The translations under genes were made by a program, and so were the position numbers. A model generated the notes under the pieces. That model was not told the origin of the DNA, made no database searches, and was given only the letters and a program-made list of their open reading frames with translations. A DNA stretch of 33,383 nucleotides from Gemmatimonadota bacterium (GTDB lineage Bacteria > Gemmatimonadota > Gemmatimonadetes > Longimicrobiales > Gaopeijiaceae): positions 1 through 33,383 of the forward strand of contig SLCK01000135.1 of assembly GCA_007125845.1 (NCBI GenBank), written 5' to 3'. Shown here piece by piece: positions 15,539 to 22,368 of this stretch (position 1 is its first letter; each line of letters opens with the position of its first letter).

Positions 15539-15732
15539 GGGAGTCTCTCATTTCGCGAGTTCAAGGGCGGAGGAGCCCGGTGTTCCTCAAGATTGAAAGC
15601 GTGAAAAATCCAACGGGCCCTGGGCCCACAGGAATCAAGGTAGTGCTGGAGGCTCGCAACCGACAGGCGCCGGGCACGACAGGGGTCGTGGAGTCGACCG
15701 GGGGAGAATGAGAACGAGAATGAGGGGTCGAA

Positions 15733-16071
15733 TCAACCGCCCGCGATCGCCCCCACCACCCGGAACGGCTCCTTGCCCGACAAGACCTCCTCCGGGAGCC
15801 GGGTGTCGGGGGGATCCAGGGAGAGATCGCGTCCGCCGGCCATGTATCGAATGAAGGCTCGGCGCTCGCGAGTTCGCTGATGGCGGATCGTGCCGCGGAG
15901 GACCGGGTGGCGCGACTCCAGGGCGTCCAGGAGTTCGCGGAGGGTCGGCGGTCCGATGAGTTCGAACCGCAGTTCCCCTTCCACCTCGGCCAGCGTTCGA
16001 AGGTGGGTGGGAAGGTGCACGCGGACCGTGACTCCGGACCGACTGCCGCCGGCGGGAGGGTCGGAACTCAT
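15733..16071 (-). CDS. MoaD/ThiS-family ubiquitin-like sulfur carrier
   Basis: 112 aa beta-grasp protein. It has the [20 protein letters not shown] start, [18 protein letters not shown], and a C-terminus ending GAIAGG. The terminal Gly-Gly is the hallmark needed for adenylation and thiocarboxylate formation by a MoeB/ThiF-type enzyme. MoaD and ThiS are usually ~70-90 aa; the extra length lies in the loop with [19 protein letters not shown]. The ATG at 16071 overlaps the BNR-repeat gene's stop (ATGA). The true pathway (molybdopterin, thiamine, or another sulfur or ubiquitin-like role) is not shown, and no moa or thi gene is near. Coupling to the BNR gene suggests a joint function. Confidence 0.85.
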   Translation of the reverse strand: MSSDPPAGGSRSGVTVRVHLPTHLRTLAEVEGELRFELIGPPTLRELLDALESRHPVLRGTIRHQRTRERRAFIRYMAGGRDLSLDPPDTRLPEEVLSGKEPFRVVGAIAGG

Positions 16072-17183
16072 GGGATAGTCAGGGCCTCCACGGAGAGAAC
16101 TCGCGGCAGATCCCGGACGATCGGCGCCCAACTGTCGCCCTCGTCGGCAGAAGCGTAGACCTGTCCGCCGGTCGTGCCCATGTAGAGTCCGCACGGTTCC
16201 AGTGAGTCCACGGCGAAGGCGTCGCGGAGGATGTTGACGTAACAGTTCTCCTGTGGAAGGCCCCGAGTGAGGGGCTCCCACGCGTTGCCGCCGGTCCGGC
16301 TTCGGTACACCCTCAGTCGTGCGTCGGGCGGGTAGTGCTCTGAGTCGCTCAGGATGGGGACGACGTAGACCGTGTCGGGCTCGTGGGCGTGCACGGCGAT
16401 GGGAAATCCGAAATCGGATGGAAGGTTTCCGCTCACTTCAGTCCAGCTTTCCCCGGCGTCGTCGCTGCGGCAGACGTCCCAGTGCTTCTGCATGAAAATG
16501 GTGTCGGGACGCGAGGGGTGAAGAGCCAATTTGTGAATGCAGTGACCGATGGGCGACTCCGGCTCGGGAAGGAACTCCGAGCTGAGCCCCCCGGTCGCGA
16601 CCCGCCACGACTCGCCTCCATCGTCGGTACGGAAAGCACCAGCGGCGGAAATGGCAACGTACATCCGATCGGGATTGGCGGGATCGATGAGGATGGTGTG
16701 CAGGCACATTCCTCCGGCACCGGGCTGCCAGTTCTTGCCGGAGGAGTGGGTTCGAAGCCCGGCCACCTCGCGCCAGCTTTCGCCCCCGTCGGTGCTGCGA
16801 AAGAGCGCGGCGTCTTCCACCCCGGCGAAGACGGTGTCCGGGTCTTCAAAGGAGGGTTGCAGGTGCCAGACTCGCTTGAAGTCCCAGGGGTGGGGCGTCC
16901 CATCGTACCAGAGATGGGTTCCGGGTGTGCCTTCATAGGAGAAGTCATTGCCCACCGTCGTCCACGAGGTCCCTCCATCGTCCGAGCGGTGGACGACCTG
17001 CCCGTGCCAGTCGGTCCAGGTTGAGGCGAAGAGACGGTCGGGATCCGCCGGGGAGCCCTGCACGTGCATCACATGCCATCCTCCGAAGTGGGGACCGTCC
17101 ATCTGCCAACTCCGCCGCGTTCCGTCCGACGAGAGGATGAACCCTCCCTTGTTCGTGCCCACCAGAAGCCGCACTCTCGACAT
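16068..17183 (-). CDS. BNR/Asp-box beta-propeller protein (sialidase-like fold)
   Basis: 371 aa with at least four Asp-box repeats: [24 protein letters not shown] and SDDAGESW, plus SADEGDSW near the end. They are spaced as in six- or seven-bladed beta-propellers of the sialidase/VPS10 type. There is no signal peptide: the protein begins [17 protein letters not shown], so it is probably cytoplasmic. That is unusual for Asp-box proteins, many of which are secreted. The catalytic Arg triad and Tyr of true sialidases cannot be confirmed, so the enzymatic label is avoided. It is co-translated with the MoaD/ThiS-like gene through a 4-nt overlap and lies 77 nt after the MarR gene. Confidence 0.85.
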   Translation of the reverse strand: MSRVRLLVGTNKGGFILSSDGTRRSWQMDGPHFGGWHVMHVQGSPADPDRLFASTWTDWHGQVVHRSDDGGTSWTTVGNDFSYEGTPGTHLWYDGTPHPWDFKRVWHLQPSFEDPDTVFAGVEDAALFRSTDGGESWREVAGLRTHSSGKNWQPGAGGMCLHTILIDPANPDRMYVAISAAGAFRTDDGGESWRVATGGLSSEFLPEPESPIGHCIHKLALHPSRPDTIFMQKHWDVCRSDDAGESWTEVSGNLPSDFGFPIAVHAHEPDTVYVVPILSDSEHYPPDARLRVYRSRTGGNAWEPLTRGLPQENCYVNILRDAFAVDSLEPCGLYMGTTGGQVYASADEGDSWAPIVRDLPRVLSVEALTIP

Positions 17184-17260
17184 ACCGCCTCCTCGCTGTG
17201 GTTCAGGCGCTGGGACTCTCCCGACCTACGAACTTTGCAGTGGAGCGTGCCGATCCCGGA

Positions 17261-17659
17261 TCACGGGCTTCCCTCGGGCGGCCATCCATGCCGGTCGATC
17301 TGTTGCTGCGCCTCTTTCCACGCCGGCAGCGCAGCTTCCAGCTTCCGGTTGCCGGCTTCCACGAGGTGGAGGGGGCGGGCACGGGCGTCTTCCGAAGGAG
17401 CCGTCCCGATCCAACCGTTCCGTTCCATCACCGCCGCGTTCCGGGTCAGCGTGGTCCTTTCCAGGCCCAGGAGCTGGGCCAGCTCTCCAATCGGCGTAGG
17501 GCCCTTGAGGGCAAGTGCCGCCAGAATCGTGAACTGCGTTGCCCTGAGCCCGTGGGGTCGAAGCTTCGATTCGTAATACCGGGTCAGCTCGCGGGCGCGC
17601 CGCCGCGCCGCGAGACAGTGGCACTTCCTGGCTTCCCAAAGTCCCTCCGGAATCGTCAT
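17261..17659 (-). CDS. MarR-family transcriptional regulator
   Basis: 132 aa with a MarR winged helix. ARELTRYYESKLRPHGLRATQFTILAALA forms the dimer helix and first DNA-binding part. PIGELAQLLGLERTTLTRNAAVMERNGWI is the helix-turn-helix. The wing carries SEDARARPLHLVEAG. A GTG at 17680 would give seven more residues, but those codons lie inside the promoter -10 box and operator, so the ATG at 17659 is preferred. With it the mRNA would start at or a few bases before the ATG, i.e. nearly leaderless. The regulator probably represses itself. Possible targets are the downstream BNR/MoaD pair and the divergent FAD oxidoreductase. The ligand is unknown; the Cys-His-Cys near the N-terminus (KCHC) could make it redox-sensitive. 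Confidence 0.88.
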   Translation of the reverse strand: MTIPEGLWEARKCHCLAARRRARELTRYYESKLRPHGLRATQFTILAALALKGPTPIGELAQLLGLERTTLTRNAAVMERNGWIGTAPSEDARARPLHLVEAGNRKLEAALPAWKEAQQQIDRHGWPPEGSP

Positions 17660-17667
17660 GTTCAGTG

Positions 17668-17696
17668 AGTGTATGTACACGTAAAGGGGCCGTCAA
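17668..17696 (-). promoter_or_regulatory. Housekeeping-type promoter of the MarR gene
   Basis: The minus strand has TTGACG (17696-17691), a 17-nt spacer and TACACT (17673-17668), a good -35/-10 pair. RNA would start 5-9 nt downstream, at or just before the ATG at 17659. No ribosome site fits between, so the transcript is probably leaderless. Confidence 0.6.
17669..17680. promoter_or_regulatory. Palindromic operator GTGTA-N2-TACAC over the MarR -10 box
   Basis: A perfect 5-bp inverted repeat with a 2-nt centre, overlapping the -10 element. Its position fits autorepression by a MarR dimer. A related TGTACAC occurs near 23761 before another gene, which is too short to mean much alone. Confidence 0.5.
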
Positions 17697-17880
17697 GTGG
17701 CCAGGGAGGGAAGGTGGAGGTCGCCTGGAGGTCTCAACGCCCGCGGGACTTCGCTGTGTCGAAAAGCGAGCGCCACGAGCCCCGGGCGGGAAACCCCGAG
17801 CCTCCGGAGGCGTAGGATGGCACGGCCTCGTCGCCCCCTCTTCCCACGAGCCATCCCGCCTGTTTCGAAAGGAGTTGCCG

Positions 17881-17940
17881 ATGAGTCTCGAGGATAGTCT
17901 CGAATCCGGGCACCCTCTTGCCTTTGTTGGGGGCGCGTGA
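17881..17940 (+). CDS. 19-aa leader ORF coupled to the FAD oxidoreductase
   Basis: ATG at 17881 with a strong GAAAGGAG ribosome site 6 nt upstream, encoding MSLEDSLESGHPLAFVGGA and ending in a TGA that overlaps the next gene's GTG (GTGA). The downstream gene has no good ribosome site of its own, so ribosomes finishing this short ORF would reinitiate there. It could be a pure translational coupler or a regulatory leader peptide. It is not rich in any single amino acid that would mark an attenuator. Confidence 0.5.
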   Translation: MSLEDSLESGHPLAFVGGA

Positions 17941-19370
17941 CCGCGTACGACGTGGTGGTGGTGGGTGCGGGGCCGAATGGGCTTTCCGCTGGGATCGTCC
18001 TCGCCCGGGAGGGGCTGGACGTCCTGGTCGTGGAAGCCTCCGACACGCCAGGTGGGGGTGTGCGGTCCGAAGCGCTGACGCTCCCCGGTTTCCTGCACGA
18101 CACCTGTGCGGCCATCCTCCCCATGGCAGCGGGATCTCCATTCCTGGCCGAGCTCCCCCTTCGGGACCACGGTCTCGAGTGGATCCATCCCCCGTTCCCA
18201 CTCGCCCACCCCCTGGACGAGGGAAGATGTACCGTTCTCCACCGGTCACTCGAGGAGACGGCCCGCTGGCTGGGGGTCGACGGCGACGTTTGGAAGCAGC
18301 TCCTCGCCTACCCGGAGGATGCCTGGCCCGATTTCGCCGGCGATGTGTTGGGGCCGCTCTTACGGTGGCCGTCCCACCCCGTGCGACTGGCTCGCTTGGG
18401 TCTGCAGGGGCTGCGACCGGCTTCCACCCTCCTCCGCCGACGGTTTGCCACCGACGAAGCCCGGGCCCTCCTCGCCGGATGCGCGGCCCACTCCTTCCTG
18501 TCACTCGACCGGGCGTTGACCGCTGCGGTGGGCCTCGTTCTCGCGGGGGCGGCCCACGGTGTGGGGTGGCCTCTCGTCCGGGGCGGATCGGGACGCCTGA
18601 CCGAGGCCCTGGTCGCACACCTGCGGGCACTTGGCGGCGAGATCCAGACCGGATGGCGTGTCGGGAATCTGGACGAGTTGCCGCCGAGCCGGGCCACCTT
18701 CCTCGACCTCACGCCTCGACAGGTGGTGACCGTGGCCTCGGGCCGCCTGCCGGAACGCTACCTCCGCCGCCTCCGGCGCTTTCGGTACGGGCCGGGAGCG
18801 TTCAAGATCGACTGGGCCCTGGATGGGCCGGTTCCTTGGCTCGCCCGGGACTGTGGGCGGGCCGGCACTGTTCACCTCGGCGGTACCCTCCGGGAGATCG
18901 AGGAGGCCGAGCGGGCACCGTGGGAAGGGCGCGTAGCCGAGCGGCCCTTCGTGCTCTTCGCGGAGCCCTCTCGATTCGACGCTTCCAGGGCGCCTGACGG
19001 AAAGGGGGTCGGTTGGGGCTACTGCCACGTACCTCACGGGTGGGATGGCGACCCCGGCCTCGTCGTGGACCGGATCGAGGCGCAGGTGGAGCGGTTCGCG
19101 CCGGGATTCCGCGACCGAATCCTTGCACGGAGCGTTCGGACTCCTTCAGCCCTCGAGGCTGCGAACCCCAACCTGGTCGGCGGCGACATCAATGGGGGTG
19201 TTCAGGACCTCCTTCAGCTCCTTGCTCGTCCCGTGTTCGCGTGGAACCCCTACTCCACCCCTTCGGAAGGTCTCTACATTTGCTCCTCCTCTACTCCCCC
19301 GGGCGGTGGGGTCCACGGGATGTGCGGATACCACGCTGCGCGAGCGGCTCTCAGGCGGGTCTTCCGGTAG
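17937..19370 (+). CDS. FAD-dependent oxidoreductase, phytoene-dehydrogenase-related (COG1233)
   Basis: 477 aa from a GTG that overlaps the stop of a 19-aa leader ORF. The N-terminus is a clear Rossmann FAD motif, VVVVGAGPNGLSAGIVLAREG, with the acidic VVEASDTPGGGVRSE that follows in the carotenoid-desaturase and amine-oxidase superfamily. The middle has the WPLVRGGSGRLTEALVAHLRALGGEIQTG segment. The C-terminus carries CSSSTPPGGGVHGMCGYHAAR, the FAD-closing part of COG1233 proteins. No crt gene is nearby, so a carotenoid role is unlikely; the substrate is unknown. It is divergent from the MarR gene across ~280 nt and could be under its control. Confidence 0.9.
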   Translation: MTAYDVVVVGAGPNGLSAGIVLAREGLDVLVVEASDTPGGGVRSEALTLPGFLHDTCAAILPMAAGSPFLAELPLRDHGLEWIHPPFPLAHPLDEGRCTVLHRSLEETARWLGVDGDVWKQLLAYPEDAWPDFAGDVLGPLLRWPSHPVRLARLGLQGLRPASTLLRRRFATDEARALLAGCAAHSFLSLDRALTAAVGLVLAGAAHGVGWPLVRGGSGRLTEALVAHLRALGGEIQTGWRVGNLDELPPSRATFLDLTPRQVVTVASGRLPERYLRRLRRFRYGPGAFKIDWALDGPVPWLARDCGRAGTVHLGGTLREIEEAERAPWEGRVAERPFVLFAEPSRFDASRAPDGKGVGWGYCHVPHGWDGDPGLVVDRIEAQVERFAPGFRDRILARSVRTPSALEAANPNLVGGDINGGVQDLLQLLARPVFAWNPYSTPSEGLYICSSSTPPGGGVHGMCGYHAARAALRRVFR

Positions 19371-19473
19371 CGGCTCCTGTTTTGAGTCCTGGCCCTGGGC
19401 CCCTGTCCTCGCGCTCGTCGGCTTTGGGTTGCCATTCGAATCTCCGAGGCCTCGTTTGACAGAGGAGGAGGCT

Positions 19474-19518
19474 ATGGCCCATCTGGTTCGAAGTCAGGCC
19501 AGGACCGAGCACCAGTAG
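19474..19518 (+). CDS. Possible 14-aa micro-ORF upstream of the solute-binding gene
   Basis: ATG at 19474 with a very strong ribosome site (AGAGGAGGAGG), encoding MAHLVRSQARTEHQ and a TAG. It lies alone in the 247-nt gap before the solute-binding lipoprotein gene, ending 99 nt before its start. It could be a leader peptide or a stray purine-rich stretch. Nothing else was seen in this gap. Confidence 0.2.
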   Translation: MAHLVRSQARTEHQ

Positions 19519-19617
19519 CGCCCGTTGGCGGCATCCGGCGCAGCGCTCCGGCAGCCAAGGTCGTCGAGCCGCGCCGTCGCCGGTATCGAGTGTCACGAGC
19601 ACCGAGGTGGAAAAGGT

Positions 19618-20628
19618 ATGGGAAAGCGAGGGAGTGGTCGGTTCGAGGAGCGTACCGGATCGGACCTTCGGTTCGGGCGCAGCAAGCGCACGGCGAGGGG
19701 TGGGCTGTTCGGGCTGGTTTCGCTGGTCTGGGCCGGCTGGATCGCCGGGTGCGGCGGGGACACTCCTGGCTCGAGCGCACACGAGCTTGCCAGTTCGCCC
19801 GGCAGCGCCGAGGAATCGCTGGCCGTGCCCGACGAGATCGAATCCCTCCAGGGGACCTCCTTCCAAGGGGCACGGGAATCCGGTGAGGCCCACCTGCCGG
19901 TCCTCTACGTGTCGTCGTCGGGCTTCGCCGAGGACGACGGTTCCGGAGGGGTGACCGGCGTCACCGCCGAGCTCGTGAAGGCCTTCGGCCGTTTTGTCCA
20001 GGATGCCCATGGTATCGATGTCACCCTGGAGTTCATCGAGGAGCCGCGCTGGGCCACCTTCTACGAGCGGGTGAAGTCCTCGCAGGGCGGGGTGTTCGGG
20101 CTGGGCAACGTGACGATCACCGAGACCCGGAGGCAGGAGTTGGCCTTTTCCCCTCCCTACCTGAACAACGTAGCGACCCTGATCACGCACGAAGGGGTGG
20201 CTGAGCTCGGCTCCCTTCAGGAGATCGCAGAGGCGTTCGTTGATCTCACAGGCCTCCTCTACCCCGGAACCCTTCATGAGGAGCGCTTGGAGGCGCTGCG
20301 CGAGAACCACTACCCGGACATGCGCACCGCGTCGGTTGAGACGAACTACGAGCTCGTGGGGAGGGTGGCCTCGGGCGAGGGGTACTTTGGCTACATCGAC
20401 ATCTACAACTTCTGGAGGGCGGTGGAGGATGGGCACCCGCTCAGGCGGCATTCGGTGGCCGACGATGCATCGGAGGAGTTCGGAGTGATCATGCCCCGTG
20501 ACTCGGATTGGGTCCCGGTCATGGAGCAGTTTTTCGCGACAAACGAAGGTGTTCAGGGGGCCGAGTGGTACCGCGAGCTCCTGCGCGAGCACCTCGGAGA
20601 GGAGCTGGCCGGATTGCTCGATGGATGA
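19618..20628 (+). CDS. Family-3 extracellular solute-binding lipoprotein (orphan)
   Basis: 336 aa. After a long basic N-region (~28 residues, MGKRGSGRFEERTG onwards) comes a hydrophobic stretch ending in the lipobox WIAGC, then a Gly/Ser linker. The mature part reads like an amino-acid-type (SBP_bac_3) periplasmic binding protein: GVTGVTAELVKAFGRFV, FGLGNVTITETRRQELAFSPPYL (the typical ITxxRxxxxxFSxPY pattern), then VETNYELVGRVASGEGYFGYID. The Arg in TRRQELAF normally binds the ligand carboxylate. No permease or ATPase genes are adjacent, so it may be a sensor or lytic-transglycosylase-like relative rather than a transporter part. The ATG at 19618 has AGGTGG upstream; the signal could also begin at a later start because the n-region is unusually long. 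Confidence 0.85.
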   Translation: MGKRGSGRFEERTGSDLRFGRSKRTARGGLFGLVSLVWAGWIAGCGGDTPGSSAHELASSPGSAEESLAVPDEIESLQGTSFQGARESGEAHLPVLYVSSSGFAEDDGSGGVTGVTAELVKAFGRFVQDAHGIDVTLEFIEEPRWATFYERVKSSQGGVFGLGNVTITETRRQELAFSPPYLNNVATLITHEGVAELGSLQEIAEAFVDLTGLLYPGTLHEERLEALRENHYPDMRTASVETNYELVGRVASGEGYFGYIDIYNFWRAVEDGHPLRRHSVADDASEEFGVIMPRDSDWVPVMEQFFATNEGVQGAEWYRELLREHLGEELAGLLDG

Positions 20629-20724
20629 ACCCCGGGATGGGGCAGCGCCCGCTCGCTGCAGCGACCAACCATCGCCCCTTTCACCATGACCTGCTGGTCA
20701 CGATGACCTGCTGAAGACCGATGC

Positions 20725-20759
20725 CCGGCTGACGACGGGTGACCGGCTGACGACGGGTG
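20725..20759 (+). repeat. 17-bp tandem direct repeat
   Basis: CCGGCTGACGACGGGTG occurs twice, at 20725-20741 and 20743-20759, perfectly, with one base between. Just before it, ATGACCTGCTG occurs at 20686 and 20703, also with a 17-nt step. The whole stretch 20686-20760 is thus a short-period repeat after the solute-binding gene; its function is unknown. Confidence 0.7.
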
Positions 20760-20763
20760 CCTG

Positions 20764-20788
20764 ATCCCGCGGCGCGGGGATATTTCTT
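20764..20788 (+). terminator. Likely intrinsic terminator after the solute-binding gene
   Basis: A GC-rich hairpin (ATCCC-GCGGCGCG-GGGAT) is followed directly by ATTTCTT. It sits in the 236-nt gap between the solute-binding gene and the cupin gene. Confidence 0.45.
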
Positions 20789-20864
20789 CGTGAGGCCCGA
20801 CGAGCTACGATAGATAAGGAGCCTCAGGCGCTCGTCCCCCGTCCCCAGCCGTGGCAGAGATCCC

Positions 20865-21233
20865 ATGACCCCCGTCGCTCGCTCGCTCTCCGGCCCTCTC
20901 CTGACCTTCGACCTGGATGCCCAGTTCCACGAGCTTCGCAGCGACCCCGCCTACGAGCGGAGTGGCCGGGTTGGCCGCACGTTGGCCAAGCAGGGACCTC
21001 TGCGGCTGACCCTGGTCGCACTAGCCGATGGGGTCGAGGTGGAAACGCATCATACAGAGTATCCCCTCACCCTCCAGGTGCTTTCGGGAAAGGTCGGGTT
21101 TCGGATCGAGGGCCGCTCGCACGAGCTTGGGGCCGGTCAGATCCTCTACTTTGGCCCTGGGGACGCCCACGACATCCAGGCGGCGGAAGACACTGAGCTT
21201 CTCTTGACGATTGCGGTCGCATCGGACCGGTAG
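20865..21233 (+). CDS. Small cupin-fold protein
   Basis: 122 aa, single cupin domain. The segment HHTEYPLTLQVLSGKVGFRIEG corresponds to cupin motif 1, though the usual H-x-H-x-E arrangement is altered: HHTEYPL keeps His-His but not the full set. YFGPGDAHDIQAAEDTELLLTI corresponds to motif 2 with its His. One metal site is therefore possible but incomplete. Single cupins of this size are often stress-response or sugar/quercetin-like binding proteins; no substrate is suggested. It is read from its own region after a terminator-like hairpin and is convergent with the DUF3108 gene 21 nt away. Confidence 0.82.
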   Translation: MTPVARSLSGPLLTFDLDAQFHELRSDPAYERSGRVGRTLAKQGPLRLTLVALADGVEVETHHTEYPLTLQVLSGKVGFRIEGRSHELGAGQILYFGPGDAHDIQAAEDTELLLTIAVASDR

Positions 21234-21254
21234 TCGCGAGCCCGGTCTCCCGGG

Positions 21255-22058
21255 TCATAATCCGGCCAGACGTGGATCCTCGGTCAGGCGCAGGGTGAGA
21301 GAGCCGAGGCGGGAGATACGGGATCGAACCTGCACCACGATCCGGCTTCGGTCGTCGGAAAAGTAGACCTCGGCCTCCGCCCCCTCCCCGAAGAGCCCGC
21401 GGGACTGGAAGGTCGGTCGAACCACGATGGTTTCGTAGCGACCGGCCGGCACCGTCACGGTTTCACGGCGAAGGACCTCCAGGATGACGGGGTTGCCGGA
21501 ATCCCTGAAATACCGCGGGAGGACGTAGCGGTCCCCGACCTCGAGGGGGAGAGTCCGTGCGAAATACAGGAAGGAAACGTCGTCGAGGGGCAAATCGGTG
21601 GCGAACTCCTCTTTCTCGTCGTTCTCGTGTCCGAGTATTGAGATGCCCCGGTCCGGATAGACCTCGTAGGACCGAAATCGCTCCGACCCGACCTCGTTGA
21701 GATCCTGGACGAAGCGCAGTGTGCGAAGGGGCGAGCCGTAGGCCCACGACGTGACGTGATTCTGGATCCGTGCTCCGGGAATGCCCCCCCGGATCGCCAT
21801 CTCGAAGCGAAGGGCGTCGTGGCCGCGAACTTCCTCGGGTCCGGACACCTCGAGTCGTGCTTCCCCCGCTCGAAAAACGCCGAAGTGGGCCTGGAAGCGA
21901 TGTACTTCCCCCGGCCGAAAGGGGTTCTGCCACTGATAGGTCGGGTTCACGAGGTCGGCCTCGGGAGTGGCCGGCTCGTCGAGCGACTGCGCAGCAGCGG
22001 AGGACAAGACCAGGAGCCCGAGGAGGGGATAGGGAATCCAGCGGGACGACCATGGCAT
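21255..22058 (-). CDS. DUF3108-family secreted protein
   Basis: 267 aa. The ATG at 22058, with GGAG 8 nt upstream, starts a signal peptide (MPWSSRWIPYPLLGLLVLSSAAAQ), so the mature protein is periplasmic. The mature part has the DUF3108 pattern: GEVHRFQAHFGVFRAGEARLEV, LRTLRFVQDLNEVGSERFRSYEVYPD, FLYFARTLPLEVGDRYVLP, VPAGRYETIVVRP and a C-terminal AEVYFSDDRSRIVVQVRSRI. This lipocalin-like barrel family has no established function, though some members are linked to the cell envelope. An upstream in-frame start at 22130 would push the signal peptide inward and is rejected. Confidence 0.86.
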   Translation of the reverse strand: MPWSSRWIPYPLLGLLVLSSAAAQSLDEPATPEADLVNPTYQWQNPFRPGEVHRFQAHFGVFRAGEARLEVSGPEEVRGHDALRFEMAIRGGIPGARIQNHVTSWAYGSPLRTLRFVQDLNEVGSERFRSYEVYPDRGISILGHENDEKEEFATDLPLDDVSFLYFARTLPLEVGDRYVLPRYFRDSGNPVILEVLRRETVTVPAGRYETIVVRPTFQSRGLFGEGAEAEVYFSDDRSRIVVQVRSRISRLGSLTLRLTEDPRLAGL

Positions 22059-22368
22059 GGGGCGGACTCCGAGGGTTCGAGACGGGGGTGCGTGTGTGAG
22101 CCACGGCGAGAGGTCCCACCCCGGAACCACTGCTCAGGCCGGGACCACTGCTCAGGTTGGTGTGGAAAAGGAGGTATCGAATGTGAGCACCGTCTCCTGA
22201 TACACGTCCGGAGGGATTTGGGTTGCGCCCCCCCCTTGTCCTCCGCACTCTGCGTCCCGCCGGGCCGGGGGATAGTTGTTGCGCACGCTGGCTCGACCGC
22301 GAAGTTTGGAAGGTTCCGATGTCCCACTCCCTGCCCGAAAGTGTGGGGATTCACCTGGTCGAGCTTCC
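22059..22368. other. 310-nt divergent gap before gdhA
   Basis: No full gene. It contains an 18-bp tandem repeat (22121-22156) and a perfect but unused-looking ribosome site AAGGAGGT at 22168-22175, followed by ATGTGA and a 5-codon GTG ORF (22183-22200). Two weak GG-N10-GC elements (AGGGAT-N5-TTGCG at 22212-22227 and GGGGAT-N5-TTGCG at 22268-22283) precede gdhA; they match the sigma-54 -24 box poorly. Confidence 0.4.
22121..22156 (+). repeat. 18-bp tandem repeat
   Basis: CCGGRACCACTGCTCAGG occurs at 22121-22138 and 22139-22156, differing at one base. It lies between the DUF3108 start and gdhA. It could be a replication-slippage duplication or a double protein-binding site. Confidence 0.65.

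Noticed and set aside
17184-17260. CGGCAC and CTGCA boxes before the BNR gene on the minus strand
   Set aside because: The spacing is one base too long (N11 between GG and GC), and sigma-54 spacing is strict.
17660-17680. GTG start at 17680 for the MarR gene
   Set aside because: Those codons coincide with the -10 box and operator and lack a ribosome site; the ATG at 17659 fits the promoter.
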